Assembly (NCBI GenBank): GCA_014526335.1
Contig: JACTAT010000010.1
Coordinates: forward strand, 6,449,777 to 6,513,776
Source of the DNA: Chrysaora quinquecirrha
Taxonomy: Eukaryota > Cnidaria > Scyphozoa > Semaeostomeae > Pelagiidae
Length of the DNA stretch: 64,000 bases
Reading direction: 5' to 3'
Part shown: piece by piece, positions 1-10,485 of the stretch
Layout of the letters: every line of letters begins with the position of its first letter
Numbering within the stretch: the stretch's first letter is position 1
Program-made: the position numbers and the translations under genes
Notes under the pieces: generated by a model
Told to the model about the DNA's origin: nothing
What the model saw: the letters and a program-made list of their open reading frames with translations, nothing else
The model's database searches: none

Positions 1-490
1 CCCAGGCCCCAAATCAAATTTCTTGAAATCTCAATCGTCCAATCGATTTGGACCCTGGTACCAGCTGCAAAAATAAGGCCCAATCTGCCAAAATACTGGC
101 AATTTTGGCCTTGGCATCAAAACAGGATGTAGATTCCAAAAGCAGATGTTCTTAGAAAGGAAATGCAAAGAATTTCATTGATAACTATCAGGCAAGATGC
201 AATATCGCATGCAGCATCATATTTTAGTTTTTAGGTTTTTATACGTTTTTCAAATTGTTTTCGGCCTATTTTGTGTGAAATTTTGAAGAAACTGTGAAGG
301 TCACTTAAAATACCTATTGTTTCAACAGCCAATCAAATTGCGAATAGACAAGGCCGATACCAGGGTCGAATATGGACAGCGTAGAGAGAGGTCTATTTGC
401 CCTGGAGATTAGGTTGCCTCTTCATATGCAGCCTTGATTGCAACCAAAAACTTTCAATAATTATTCTAAGAAAAGTATACTATAACTTAC

Positions 491-2835
491 CAGGCTGCTC
501 CAACAACAGATAATGATATTGAAAGACCGACACCTAACGAGGCCCACATGTATGGTGATGTCTGTGAAAGAAACCTGCAAAATGAATAGAATGATTGAAA
601 TTGATTGAAATTGATAAAAACTTGACATCTGTAAATTTTGAAGAATTTGCATAATGAAGACAAGTCTTCAAAAGGTGTATTTTCTATTTCCGCTGCAAAG
701 CAGGAAGAAATCTATAAAAAGCTATCGACGGATTTTCCAGTTGTTTGTTGCATGACATAGATGGATGAAAAATCAGCCAATCAAGGCTACAAATTTCAAA
801 GGCTTTCGATCCGGAAACTTCTTACTTCACCGATGCATGACAAAGTGGTTGTCTATAATTTTCCTTTGAATTGTCCACCGTCTTCAACATCATTCGATAT
901 CACCATGACAATTTTTATTTTTATTGTTACTCAGACTTGGGAGAATTCTGAATGAAGAGAGGACACAGGAGGCAAATGAGTGTGCATTTTGACTGAACAA
1001 TAATTTGAGAAATTTTATTTGTTTATTACATTGTAATACCTGCATGTTTTACTTGTTGTGACTCTTTTTTAGCCAATCTTTTATTGAATTGAATACTTTT
1101 TCTCAATCCATGTGAACACAATGTTTTTTATTCACTCATGTTATATTCCTGTATAACATTGCTCCAAATGTCTTCTAACGCATTTCAAAACATTCCTCAT
1201 TTATCCAACTAAAGTCCCAAATACTTTGTTTCAATTTCAGATATCTTTATCAATAAATAGTCTCCCATTTTTCCTATTTGAAGACTATTCAATTCAATAT
1301 GGGATCAACAAAAGTTTTCATTTTGTTATGCGGTAATCTTCAGATAGGGATATCCCTTGTTTTTTTCTTAACTTCAAGGCTCTTGTCTGGAGCTGTGTTC
1401 TTATCACAATAAGGTCTCTTTTCCCAGTAGGGATCACCCAAGTTAGAAAAATAATCAAATCAATCATCACAGAACTTTCATTGATGTCTTAACGTAAAAA
1501 CTTACCATCCTATATCAAAACGACTGCCTTGTCCAGATAGTACATAATACAGACCTAGAAGAATAATGAATATGAATTGATAAACTAACTGCAAAAAAGC
1601 AAAAACCCTTTTTTAATGAACACGGGCTATCATCCAAAACTGGAGAGTAAATTTTTGGGGGCAAGTTGTAACGACGCACGTCAAAAAAAACAAAGGTCAA
1701 ATTATTATTGTTGTTCAATTGTCTATGCCAACTGCGCAGCCAATTTAAGAAAGCCAGGAAAGAGCTGCCCAGGCAATATATTGCGGGCGTGGAGCAAACT
1801 TTCCATTGGTCAATGGTGAAGGTGAAATGATGGTTAGTGCCAGTCGCTAGGATCTGAGTAGTAGGTTAACTAATCGAGACCTCGACCCTGGCTTTCCCCT
1901 ACCGTGGCTGGGCTTGATCCCTGACCACACTCAGCTTCCGACCCATTGAGTCAGCTGGATTACACCATGATGCCACAGCACCTTCTGATCAATAATGTTT
2001 TAGGAAATACCCTTGACCACCCTCTACGTAGACAGAAGAAAGCATTCATTTTCTCACTTGGGCTCTAATTCAATTGGTCTTCCCAATGTACTGAAAATCC
2101 TTAGGTTTTTTAAGCTGCATTCATTTCGCATAGGAAATCAAGCAAAATGGAATTCTTTTTTGCCACAGGCTCGATTTGATTTGTATTTCAATCTCAATAT
2201 CAGGGGATAATCACCCGATTTGCCCCTGACATAAAACCCTCGATTTGGAGATAAATCAAATTGAGGAAATCTTTGGTATATCCAAAAAGTGTGTTTTGAT
2301 GTTTGATAATGGTTGCTGAATCTAATGAAAAAAGAATATGGACTTAAAATTCCCCATCCCAACAGGTATTGAACGGGATCCGCTGTTATCTTTCAACTTA
2401 CTGACATCACAACATTGGCTACTACACAGCACGTACCATCACATGACTTTTGATGATTATCTAGACTTGCAAAAAAACAAACACAAGGCCAAGGGAGCAG
2501 ATAGAAATCAAAGCTACAAATTTCTTGTTGGCTGCCTAAACCTTAAGGCTATATAGCAAACTGTATTGTTTGAGCGCATTTGGCAGTTTTTATACACAGC
2601 TGAAAAGCATCGCAAAATACGCATAAGGATTAGGCCATTCTAGGATAGGTTTGGTAGGCTAGCCCGAAACTACCAAGGTTAGGCCTTTTTGCTTTGCTCT
2701 CTGGACCATTCCCTGACGGCGCATTCGCCTTAAAAAGTCGAGAAAAAGAGTTAACTTACCCGCGGCAGCTACAAGAAATACTGCTAATCCATAAACGATT
2801 GAATAATGAAGCCTTGTGCTGTAGCCTAACGCCAT
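491..2835 (-). CDS. ATP6V0B: V-type proton ATPase 21 kDa proteolipid subunit c'' (5' part, 3 exons)
   Basis: This is the N-terminal part of the Vo-sector c'' proteolipid, a membrane subunit of the proton-translocating rotor of the vacuolar ATPase. Coding exons on the minus strand are 2835-2760 (ATG at 2835), 1554-1506 and 574-491. All have AG/GT borders and their phases (1, 2, 2) match. They encode about 68 residues. The first exon gives a hydrophobic helix ([14 protein letters not shown]). The third gives [20 protein letters not shown] followed by GAAW, which is the hallmark of the ATP6V0B family, where human has TSPFMW and LSVVGAAWG. The usual length is about 200 aa. The remaining proteolipid repeats must lie off the left edge, since I see no further exon in 1-490. 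Intron 1 carries a tRNA-SINE. The gene is head to head with the putative first ETS gene at 3622. Identity is from motif memory and I consider it secure. Confidence 0.92.
1815..1984 (-). mobile_element. tRNA-derived SINE, copy 1
   Basis: About 170 bp, closely similar to 51067-51235 and, inverted, to 4185-4310. Read on the minus strand the copies start with a tRNA-like head containing an A-box-like TGGTGTAATCCAG and a B-box-like GGTTCGAGCCC (best preserved in the 51-kb copy). This copy lies in ATP6V0B intron 1. I call it a SINE because there are several dispersed copies and no complete cloverleaf. Confidence 0.7.
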
Positions 2836-3621
2836 AATAGGCAGTATTTAGTAGTAAAAAAGTTCAATTTTGCAAGGAAAACTCTCGCAGCTTCTTCACC
2901 CAAAGATCACCAACATTCCGCAGGTGTCAAGAGGTCTGGGGAGACTTGAAGTGGAATGGACTGAACGGAATGGGAAAATAGGAACCGGAATGGAACGGAA
3001 ACGGAATGGAATTTTAAAATAGGAACAGAGCCAGTTTTGGCTCAAAAACGCCTTCCGTTTACACGGGATCTCTTGGATCCGTACCTTTTCTGGCTCTGTT
3101 AAGAGCCAGTTCTGGACCTGTTCAGAAGTAGATCCAGGTCGTCTCTGTCTCTGTTTAGATTCCGTGTAAACACTTTGGATCGGATCCAAACTGGTAGGCT
3201 ACGGATACGAAACGTGACGAAAAGTGAATGAATAAAGCCTACAAGAACACATCACTTTTAAAAGGAGCAGAGAAATCGTAATTTTCTGCTTTAGCATTGG
3301 AACCCCGTTCTTCTCCGCTCCCACAAGATGCTGCTGTGATAAAAGGATCAAAACATCGCAAAAATTTCAAGAAGTTTTGTAGCAAGTTTGTTTAGTGTGG
3401 TAGGGCAATGCGTCATTCCTCAAAAAGGTGTACCAAAGGATTTCGGTGAAATCGGGTTTTCGGAGTACCGATCCAGTTGCGGTTCTCGTGCACCCAACAC
3501 AAACGATGTTCGCAAAAGAGCCCGAAAACATTCTTTCTGTTGTCCAGATGTAAACATTTGAGATACCTGTCAGTGTCGTCTCGTGGTCGTGGTGAAACAA
3601 GGCCAGTCAAAACATCAGACG
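2836..3621. promoter_or_regulatory. Head-to-head intergenic interval, candidate bidirectional promoter
   Basis: About 790 bp separate the ATP6V0B start codon (minus strand) from the putative ETS1 start codon (plus strand). The interval contains short inverted words around GAGCCAG at about 3026-3115. I could not locate a convincing TATA box. The promoter call rests on gene orientation only. Confidence 0.35.
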
Positions 3622-3669
3622 ATGGACGACGAGCTAGAAGACATAAAAATTGATTTTGATCGAAATGAG
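3622..3669 (+). CDS. Putative first coding exon of the leftmost ETS-like gene
   Basis: An ATG opens a short acidic reading frame (MDDELEDIKIDFDRNE, 48 nt, phase 0) that stops at a possible but weak donor, GAG|GTTGGT. I link it to the ETS exon at 11785 because it resembles the better supported first exon of the third paralogue at 44421 (MEDYLSDISVDQ). Both follow the pattern M-[DE]-D-x-L-x-D-I-x-[IV]-D and both end in phase 0. The middle acidic exon expected from the other paralogues was not found between 3670 and 11784, so the gene model is incomplete. A 176-codon antisense frame covers the same place, but it has no recognisable domain. Confidence 0.4.
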
Positions 3670-4184
3670 GTTGGTAGTAAAATTTTTTGTTTACCAGAGC
3701 ATAACCCTTGGTTTGTTTTCCTTTCTGACTTTTCACCAACTGACTTTTTTTATTCAATTTCAATTCAAAGATATAAAATAGAACTGTTTTTTGGACCTGT
3801 GAGCTTTTAGATACCTGGCCTGGCCTAATACACCAGACAACAAAGATGAAGCGAATACAGCAAAGCGCCCTTCTCAAGGTGCCTTGAGCCCGTAGCAGTG
3901 CTTGAACTTTCACACCGAGCGAGGAAGGCGACAAGGACTCCAAGAAGGAAGCAGGACTGAGCTTCGTCTGTTGTTGTCAGACAATCAATCAACCAAAAAA
4001 AAACAATGTCCTTCACTTCGGTTGACACTAAACCACGATCTTTTCATTCTTAAATCTTCAATTAGATTTAGATTTTTCAAAAATATTTTCTTTTGCAAAA
4101 ATCATACGTTCGATTTTGGGGAAAATGGGTCCTTTGCCTTTTTGCTGTGGCGTTGTTGCCGAAAATCCAGCTTGCTCGCTGTGT

Positions 4185-4310
4185 CGAGGGGGGGTTGGGG
4201 TTCAAGCCCTAGCCACAGTCAGGGTCGAGGTCTGGCGTTACACGTTAGTTCGTCTACTTCCGATATCCGAGTGACTGGTGCAAAATACACCATTTCACTT
4301 CACCTTTTTC
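4185..4310 (+). mobile_element. tRNA-derived SINE, copy 2 (degenerate, inverted)
   Basis: This is an inverted, diverged copy of the SINE at 1815 and 51067. The B-box-like segment GGGGTTCAAGCCC is on the plus strand near 4193, and the tail reads TGGTGCAAAATACACC and TTTCACTTCACC. It lies in the putative intron between 3669 and 11785. Confidence 0.6.
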
Positions 4311-5560
4311 ATCACCTTTCACCTCCTAACCAAGTGACCTTAGCCCATGTTTTCGTGCTCCAACCACGGTATTGTAGCGCCACAGTCATCACGAAGGCAG
4401 GCCTTCGCAATACAATCCAATTACGTCGCCAAGGTTGCACAAAATTTCCTGTGTTATTTCTTATAGTAAGTTATATATAGGTACTCATATTTAGGTCCCT
4501 TTCCTTGACATCCTGTCATGTGGTCATCAAAACTCCAAGAAGGATATTATGTTTTCCAGGTTTTTACCTTAGCATACGCACCCGTAAAATCTATAGCCTT
4601 CGTGCGACTGAAAAGTTACGGCCCCTCAACGCGATATGTAAGAGAGCGTCGTTTGGGGGGACTACTTGTTCCTCTATTCCCTTCCCTTGCTCCCTGGAGT
4701 TTTGTAGAATTATTTTTCACATTCATAGTCAAGCGAAAAGATGCCAGGTAGGATTTTACCTGATCCCTGACGATCCTGGTAAGATTTGTGTTGATTGCCG
4801 CGTCCCTTTTAGCGCTCTTTCCGTATTTTGTGTATGTTAAAACCCCCTGTTAAATGAAGGAAATTACCCCACAAGCTTCCGCTTCAGTAGAGAATTTTTC
4901 CCGCCTTGTAGCTACTCAAAAACGTTTCAACCTATGCCAAAAAGTTTTGACTTCATGGCACTCTGCGCTTGATATGCGCTCTGCTCTCTCGCTCTCTGCT
5001 CGGCGCTGCGTTGCTCTACTCGCACAGGCTCGGGCTCGCTGCAGCACTGATAAAAAAGCCTACGAATAAGAACTATACATTTCGAATCCCCCACCGCTCA
5101 TATCTCTCCCACATCTCCTAACTGTTTTGACACAGGACTGTGGAAAAGTACAAGAAAAGAGAACTTTTTGCAGTACCTCGGAGGTGAAGCGAAAGCTCTC
5201 TCCAATCTCCATTCAATTTTGAAGCATGTTTTGAAAATTTCAAAAAGGCATTAAGCTTCTTTGTGGATTTTCACTGTGATTAGAACATTTCCTGCTGATG
5301 CAGTGAACGTGCTGACTCTGACTCCCCCAAGTTTCCGAAAACATGGTTAATTCTAGAAGTCTTTTCGTCATTACGCCTGTATGTAGATTACATATGCTCT
5401 CTGACGCAATAAAGTTGTTATTATGCGTTGCATTTACGTAAATTTATATTAAAATAAAAATAAACAAACTGGAGCGATCAATAGTTTAAAGTTTCGAACC
5501 GCATTGCATGAATAGATACTTTGATACAAGGCCGCGCGTGCGGCGTGGGCGTGGAGGCAT

Positions 5561-5711
5561 TAGACAATGCATTACACTTATTAAATTCCTCCCACTCTTT
5601 TGGAAACAGCTGCTAACATCTACAACAACATAATTGCTGTTTCCTAAGAGTGGTTGGAGCGGGCTGGTGGAGTGTGGAGGAGCGTAGACTACGACGAATG
5701 TAATAAGTCTA
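5561..5711 (+). mobile_element. MULE-like MITE with 9-bp target duplication, copy 1
   Basis: A 151-bp non-coding element bounded by TAGACAATG at the left and TAATAAGTCTA at the right. It is flanked by a perfect 9-bp direct repeat, TGGAGGCAT (5552-5560 and 5712-5720). The interior (CCTCCCACTCTTTTGGAAAC, GGAGCGTAGACTACGACGAA) recurs at 50428-50565 and 60118-60262. The 9-bp duplication and the TAGACTTATTA-type ends suggest mobilisation by a Mutator-like transposase. Confidence 0.8.
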
Positions 5712-6119
5712 TGGAGGCATTTTCATAGTTCAGTTCTTAATTAATATAAATTTGTACACGGTGGAGTATCTCGGTATATTTATATAGATACTGGTGTGAT
5801 TATAACTAAAACATAATTTGCTGATGCTACGCTCATTGTAATGATTTACTTTGACCCCCCAAGCTTCCCAACAATAACTTTGGATTCCATTTCTATTCCA
5901 CGATTCCACGAGTCAGCAAATTGTCTTTCAGTCTTACAGAACCTGGTGCGAAATGCACATGACCTGCACTTGCACTGCTCAAGGGACATGTTTGATTTTC
6001 TCATTGGATTTTTCACCTGGAATTTTAATTTGCAATTGATCAAATTCAGCTGCTGAGCTATCGCTACTAGATAACAGGGAAGTTTCCGGGGGAAAAAGGA
6101 GGGCTGACCTCTATCGAAA

Positions 6120-6545
6120 GTCATCATCATCATATCATCATCATCCCGATAATTCATCTTTATCATCATCATCATCATCGTCATCGTCAACATTATCAAA
6201 CATTAACATCATCTTCATACTCGTCATCATCACAATCACCATCAACATGATTGCCAACACCACTACAACCACCGCTATCATCATGATCATCACGATCATC
6301 ATCGTCATCAACATTATCATTACCATTATCAGCATCACTATCATCATCATCATCGTTATCATCATAATCATTATAATTACCATCACAACCACCACCACCA
6401 TCACCATTTTCATTACCATCATCATCATTATCATTAGCATCATTATCATCATCACAATCAACATCATCTTCATCAACATCATCGTCATCGTCACCATAAG
6501 CATTAACATCATCGTCATAATCTTCATCATCAAAATCACCATCAA
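6120..6545. repeat. (CAT)n-rich imperfect microsatellite
   Basis: About 425 bp of interrupted ATC/CAT trinucleotides. The interruptions (ACC, GTC, AAC, CTT) show an old array. Long poly-Met, poly-Ile and poly-Asp frames across it are repeat artefacts. The Gypsy LTR begins directly at its right edge. Confidence 0.95.
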
Positions 6546-6672
6546 TGTTAGGAATAACGCAACAAAGAGTCATGTATTTGTATTTACTCAACGAGTACTA
6601 CCACAGAATGACTGTAGGAAGTACCGTTGCACAATATATAGAAAAGGCGCCAGGGGGTAACGCCAGACAACA
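6546..6672 (-). repeat. 3' LTR of the Gypsy element
   Basis: 127 bp. On the plus strand it starts TGTTAGGAATAAC and ends GCCAGACAACA. It matches 11425-11551 at every position I compared. Confidence 0.97.
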
Positions 6673-6685
6673 TTTCCCCCTCCCT
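6673..6685 (-). other. Polypurine tract of the Gypsy element
   Basis: On the minus strand AGGGAGGGGGAAA abuts the 3' LTR start (TGTTGTCTGG). This is the expected position of the plus-strand primer. Confidence 0.85.
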
Positions 6686-6757
6686 AACAAAACAGTGAGT
6701 ATATATATAAAAATGTTAAAATTTAAAAAGAATAACAATTGTGAAAAGAATCTACTA

Positions 6758-9208
6758 CTAAGTCAGTGCAGTCCAAGGAATGCCTCCTGGGATCTGTCTT
6801 GCTCTCCGGATTCTAGTTGGATACGTTCGATTACGATCCGGGTTAGGGTTAACTTCCACGTCACTATCTTCAGCTGAATCTGAGTAAGATGAATCTGAAT
6901 CTGATGATGCACTGTCATCAGAAGAGAATTGATCAGAGCAGGATGATGATTCGTCATTGCTGTTAGAATGGTGTGATGGTCGCCCAATTTCTTCTAAGGG
7001 AAACTCGTTGGTTGTTACTGGAGAAAGTCGATCATGGTGGACGACTTTCGTTTCGTTCCGAGTGTTTTTTATTTGGAAATTAACCCCGTTTGGTAGCTTC
7101 TTGAGAACTGTCCAGGGTCCAGTACGGCGTGGAGCCAATTTACGATTTTCTCCTGATTTATAGTGTTTGGTTTTTAACCATACTTGCTGTCCTTCAGAAT
7201 AATTGTAAAATCGCAAGTTCTTGTTGTAATACTGTTGCATTTTCTGCTTGTTCAATTCTAACGCTTCGACAACTTGTTTATAAACATCAGATAAGATAGA
7301 AGTAACTTCTTCTTCATAATCACTTGCTGATAACCGTTCATGCTCATCAACTGGTACTTCTTGAAAAACAATGTCTTGTGGGAGAACAGCGGACCGACCG
7401 AATACAGTAGAATAGGGTACGCATTTAGTAGATTTACTGAAACTGGTATTCAGTGCAAAGACTAGTTCGGGTAATACTGAGCGCCACTTAGATTGGTCAA
7501 GGCGACGGTGTAGAAGCACTGAACGCAGCATATCTTTAATCGAGCGAATATTTCGTTCTGCAAATCCGTTACCAGGACTGTGGTACGCCGAAGAGCGACG
7601 TTTTTCGATTCCGAGAAGGTTGCAAATGTCTCTCATAACAGTGCCATCTACGTTAGATCCTTGATCAGTGAGGAGAAAAAACGGAGTGCCGTGGATATAA
7701 ATCCAATTCTTGACAAACGCATCTACGACTGTTTGGGCAGTTTGGTCTTTTAAAGGTATAACTTCGATGTATTTTGAAAACACATCACCAATGAGTAATA
7801 TATACTGATATCCATGGCTGTCTTTTGGTAGATAGGCTATGTCTAGTGACACAAACTGCATCGGTGCGTTAGGAATGTATGTTTTGACAAGCGGTGCTTT
7901 GGGTGGCAAGGAATCCGATTTCGTCCTTTGACAAGTTTCACATGCTGTTACAAAAGAACGAATATAACCATACATGTTCGGCCAGTAGAATCGATCTCTC
8001 AATAAGGAATACATCTTGTCAACTCCAAGGTGCGCGGATTTGTGATATTCATTGACAACGAATCTCCTCAATGATGCTGGAATAATTGGTCTTCCCGATT
8101 TGGTAAGTAGACCGTTTTCAATTCTCAGCTGTGATTGAATGCGTTTTAATCGACCCTGAGTTACTCTCTGTTGACTTGCGATGAGAGCGCTATTTGATTT
8201 GATCAATGGATCTTCCAATTGTGCCGCTTTTAATTGTGAGAGAAAACTGTCGTTCTGAAGAAACGATGCGTAAATTTTATTTTCGAACTCTGACGCAGGC
8301 TGGCTTTGGTTTGCTGCATGATTTCTGGATAATGCATCTGCTTTGGTGTTGTCTTTGCCTCGAATATATGAAATGGAGTAATCAAATTCCTCAAGTTCAG
8401 AAATCCAGCGACCGAATTTGCCTCTAGGATCTCGCTGTTGACGCAAATGAGTTAACGGGTTGTGATCAGAATTTAGAACAAAATGTCGTCCTGTAAGATA
8501 AACATGCCAGTGACGCACTGCGAGGACTAATGCAAAGGCTTCTTTACTGGTGGCTGACCAATTCTGTTGTGATTTCTGAAGAGCAGTAGAAAAATACGCG
8601 ACTGGATGGAGTTTATTATCGTTTCCTTGTTGTGATAAGACACCCCCAACGGCATAATTACTGGCATCTACTTCTAAAACAAACTGTTTACTCAGGTCTG
8701 GAAAGTGTAAGACAGGTTCCGAGGATAATAGATGCTTTAATTTGTTGAATGCTTGGTCGCAAGAAGGAGTCCAGTTGAATTGTGTTTTGTCGCTGGTTAA
8801 CTCATTCAACGGTTTGCTGATTTTCGCAAAGTCTGGTATGAAATCTCTATAAAACCCAGCTAGTCCGAGAAAACCTTTTAATTCTTTTTTTGTTGAAGGA
8901 ACACCATATTTATTAATTGCGTCGGTCAATCTAGACTGGGGTTTGATACCCACATTCGAAAGTTCAAATCCGAGAAAGTCAACTTTGTTACTGGCGAAAA
9001 CGCACTTTGAGAGTTTGAGGGATATTCCGGATGTCTGAAGCCGCTGAAATAATTGCTCAATACTGGATAAATGTTCATCAAACGTTTTGCTGAACACAAC
9101 GATGTCGTCCATGTATGCTAAGATTCGATTAGTTGGCAGACCAGCCAAGTTTATATCCATCATTCTTTGATATGACGCCCCGGCATTGCACAAGCCAAAG
9201 GGCATCAC
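6758..9208 (-). CDS. Gypsy Pol: end of RT, RNase H and integrase
   Basis: An 816-codon open frame. It opens with the RT motif MPFGLCNAG and the catalytic YMDD box (residues about 32-35). RNase H covers about 175-290 (VLEVDASNYAVGG, SKEAF, SDHNPL). The integrase zinc finger is at about 388-426 (HKSAH ... CETC). The integrase core has the D,D,E residues in LDIAYL (about 456), LLTDQGSN (about 515) and GFAERN (about 551). A GPY-like module (RRTGPWTVL ... VVHHDRLSP) is followed by a Ser/Asp-rich tail. No chromodomain is present. The first ATG at 9208 is not a real start, because the frame is the continuation of the interrupted RT upstream. Confidence 0.95.
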   Translation of the reverse strand: MMPFGLCNAGASYQRMMDINLAGLPTNRILAYMDDIVVFSKTFDEHLSSIEQLFQRLQTSGISLKLSKCVFASNKVDFLGFELSNVGIKPQSRLTDAINKYGVPSTKKELKGFLGLAGFYRDFIPDFAKISKPLNELTSDKTQFNWTPSCDQAFNKLKHLLSSEPVLHFPDLSKQFVLEVDASNYAVGGVLSQQGNDNKLHPVAYFSTALQKSQQNWSATSKEAFALVLAVRHWHVYLTGRHFVLNSDHNPLTHLRQQRDPRGKFGRWISELEEFDYSISYIRGKDNTKADALSRNHAANQSQPASEFENKIYASFLQNDSFLSQLKAAQLEDPLIKSNSALIASQQRVTQGRLKRIQSQLRIENGLLTKSGRPIIPASLRRFVVNEYHKSAHLGVDKMYSLLRDRFYWPNMYGYIRSFVTACETCQRTKSDSLPPKAPLVKTYIPNAPMQFVSLDIAYLPKDSHGYQYILLIGDVFSKYIEVIPLKDQTAQTVVDAFVKNWIYIHGTPFFLLTDQGSNVDGTVMRDICNLLGIEKRRSSAYHSPGNGFAERNIRSIKDMLRSVLLHRRLDQSKWRSVLPELVFALNTSFSKSTKCVPYSTVFGRSAVLPQDIVFQEVPVDEHERLSASDYEEEVTSILSDVYKQVVEALELNKQKMQQYYNKNLRFYNYSEGQQVWLKTKHYKSGENRKLAPRRTGPWTVLKKLPNGVNFQIKNTRNETKVVHHDRLSPVTTNEFPLEEIGRPSHHSNSNDESSSCSDQFSSDDSASSDSDSSYSDSAEDSDVEVNPNPDRNRTYPTRIRRARQIPGGIPWTALT

Positions 9209-9576
9209 ATTGAATTCAAACTTGCCGCGGGAGACGGAGAAAGCAGTTTCTCTTTATCTGTCTCTGCTACCGGAATAGACCAATATGCCGACGCCGCGTC
9301 TAGTGTCGTCCAATATTCTGTCCCTTGCATATTGTCTATGACGTCACGAATACGAGGTAGAGGATAGGAATCCTTTTTTGTGACGTCGTTAAGCCCACGA
9401 AAGTCGCACACGAACCTCATTGAATTGTCCTTTTTTCTGACAAGAATAATCGGCGCATTCAAGGGAAGATGACGGGCGGATGATATTATTGTCGACCATT
9501 TCTTGAATTTGTTTGTCGACCTCTGCATGCCAGGCATAAGGAACACGGTACGGTTTCCTATTAACTGGCTGTTCAT
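9205..9576 (-). pseudogene. Gypsy RT, middle fragment (frame-shifted)
   Basis: Carries central RT blocks: PIILVRKKD, RFVCDFRGLN, SYPLPRIRDVID and YWTTLDAASAYWSI. It ends at a premature stop after a one-base shift in the A run at 9247-9249. The upstream junction is at the T/C run 9461-9467. The flanking RT blocks continue in other frames, so this is one domain broken twice. No restored sequence is given. Confidence 0.85.
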
Positions 9577-9712
9577 TATTTGTGATGATACGATGTTTCA
9601 TGTTCTTAACAAGGTTGGGTTTTTTAGGATTTGACGCAAATACGTCTTTGTATTTACAAATTAATGAAGAAATCTGTTCTTTCTCCGTCATAGAAAGATT
9701 ACTGCCAACCAC
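9389..9712 (-). pseudogene. Gypsy RT, N-terminal fragment (frame-shifted)
   Basis: Encodes the segment just before RT fingers (NEQPVNRKPYRVPYAWHAEV, VDKQIQEMVDNNIIRPS). The typical I-I-R-P-S motif is followed at once by a loss of frame at 9461-9467. The frame differs from protease upstream, with the switch near the G4/C4 run at 9740-9743. Confidence 0.85.
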
Positions 9713-10485
9713 AATGTTATCTTTCGTAGGCGAGGTAGCGGGGATACGGGTTCAATAACAGAGACAGATTTATCTGTGCTAACCAAATGCCCAATCATTT
9801 GATCACAATCTAGCTCTATGGATTGATCGGTTACATTTAGAAGGGTGATGTTGAAAACTCCTTCAATGTTTGGAATTACTCGACAGTACGTTGCGTAAAT
9901 GCCAGGTTTTTCTGAAATCGGAATTGGTTCGAAATCTGCAGTAATCAGTGCAGTTGATTTTTTGCATTTGACTTGGATTACCGTTTCAGTTCGACCTGCA
10001 ACTGAAGTTTTTTCGTTTAATCGGACAAGTTCTTTCCCTCTTATTTCTACGCAGTTAGACCACTGATTTCCCAATTTTACGCGATTGCCTACAAAGTCAA
10101 ATTCGACCGTTTTAAAATGAGACAGAAAGTCTCTTCCAAGAATAACGTTACGAAATGTTTTCGAATTGAGAACTTTCATGTTTTGAACTACTCGGAAATC
10201 GCGGGAATGCACGTTTAAATCGACAGACCCTGCAATGCTCATATCGTTCCCTGAAGCATCTATCAATTCGTGGGTAGATTTAATTATATTCTTATCAAGT
10301 CCGAGATTTTGAATAGTTCCAAGATCAATAATTGAGCAACTCGCTCCAGTGTCTAACAAAGCATTTAGTAATTTATTCTCGAACTTTACTTCTAATACGG
10401 CAGAAAATGGACGACTAGGTGTTCCAGTGCTACTCGCTTTTCTTCTTGGCCTAGTCATTGGAAATTTGGGCACGACCTGTCCCAA
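9688..10485 (-). CDS. Gypsy aspartic protease
   Basis: A retropepsin-like protease with the catalytic motif LLDTGASCSIID (DTG at residues 45-47 of the frame) and the downstream ILGRDFL motif. The frame overlaps the end of gag. Expression most likely comes from -1 frameshifting at the slippery site 10461-10470, not from the ATG at 10485. The C-terminal end loses frame relative to RT near 9740-9743. Confidence 0.9.
   Translation of the reverse strand: MGQVVPKFPMTRPRRKASSTGTPSRPFSAVLEVKFENKLLNALLDTGASCSIIDLGTIQNLGLDKNIIKSTHELIDASGNDMSIAGSVDLNVHSRDFRVVQNMKVLNSKTFRNVILGRDFLSHFKTVEFDFVGNRVKLGNQWSNCVEIRGKELVRLNEKTSVAGRTETVIQVKCKKSTALITADFEPIPISEKPGIYATYCRVIPNIEGVFNITLLNVTDQSIELDCDQMIGHLVSTDKSVSVIEPVSPLPRLRKITLWLAVIFL

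Noticed and set aside
3413..3943. 176-codon minus-strand frame
   Set aside because: No recognisable domain, and it overlaps the more plausible acidic first exon at 3622. I keep it as unlikely, not impossible.
6141..6660. Poly-Met, poly-Ile and poly-Asp reading frames of 130-137 codons
   Set aside because: They are translations of the (CAT)n array and run into the Gypsy LTR. There is no protein-like composition.
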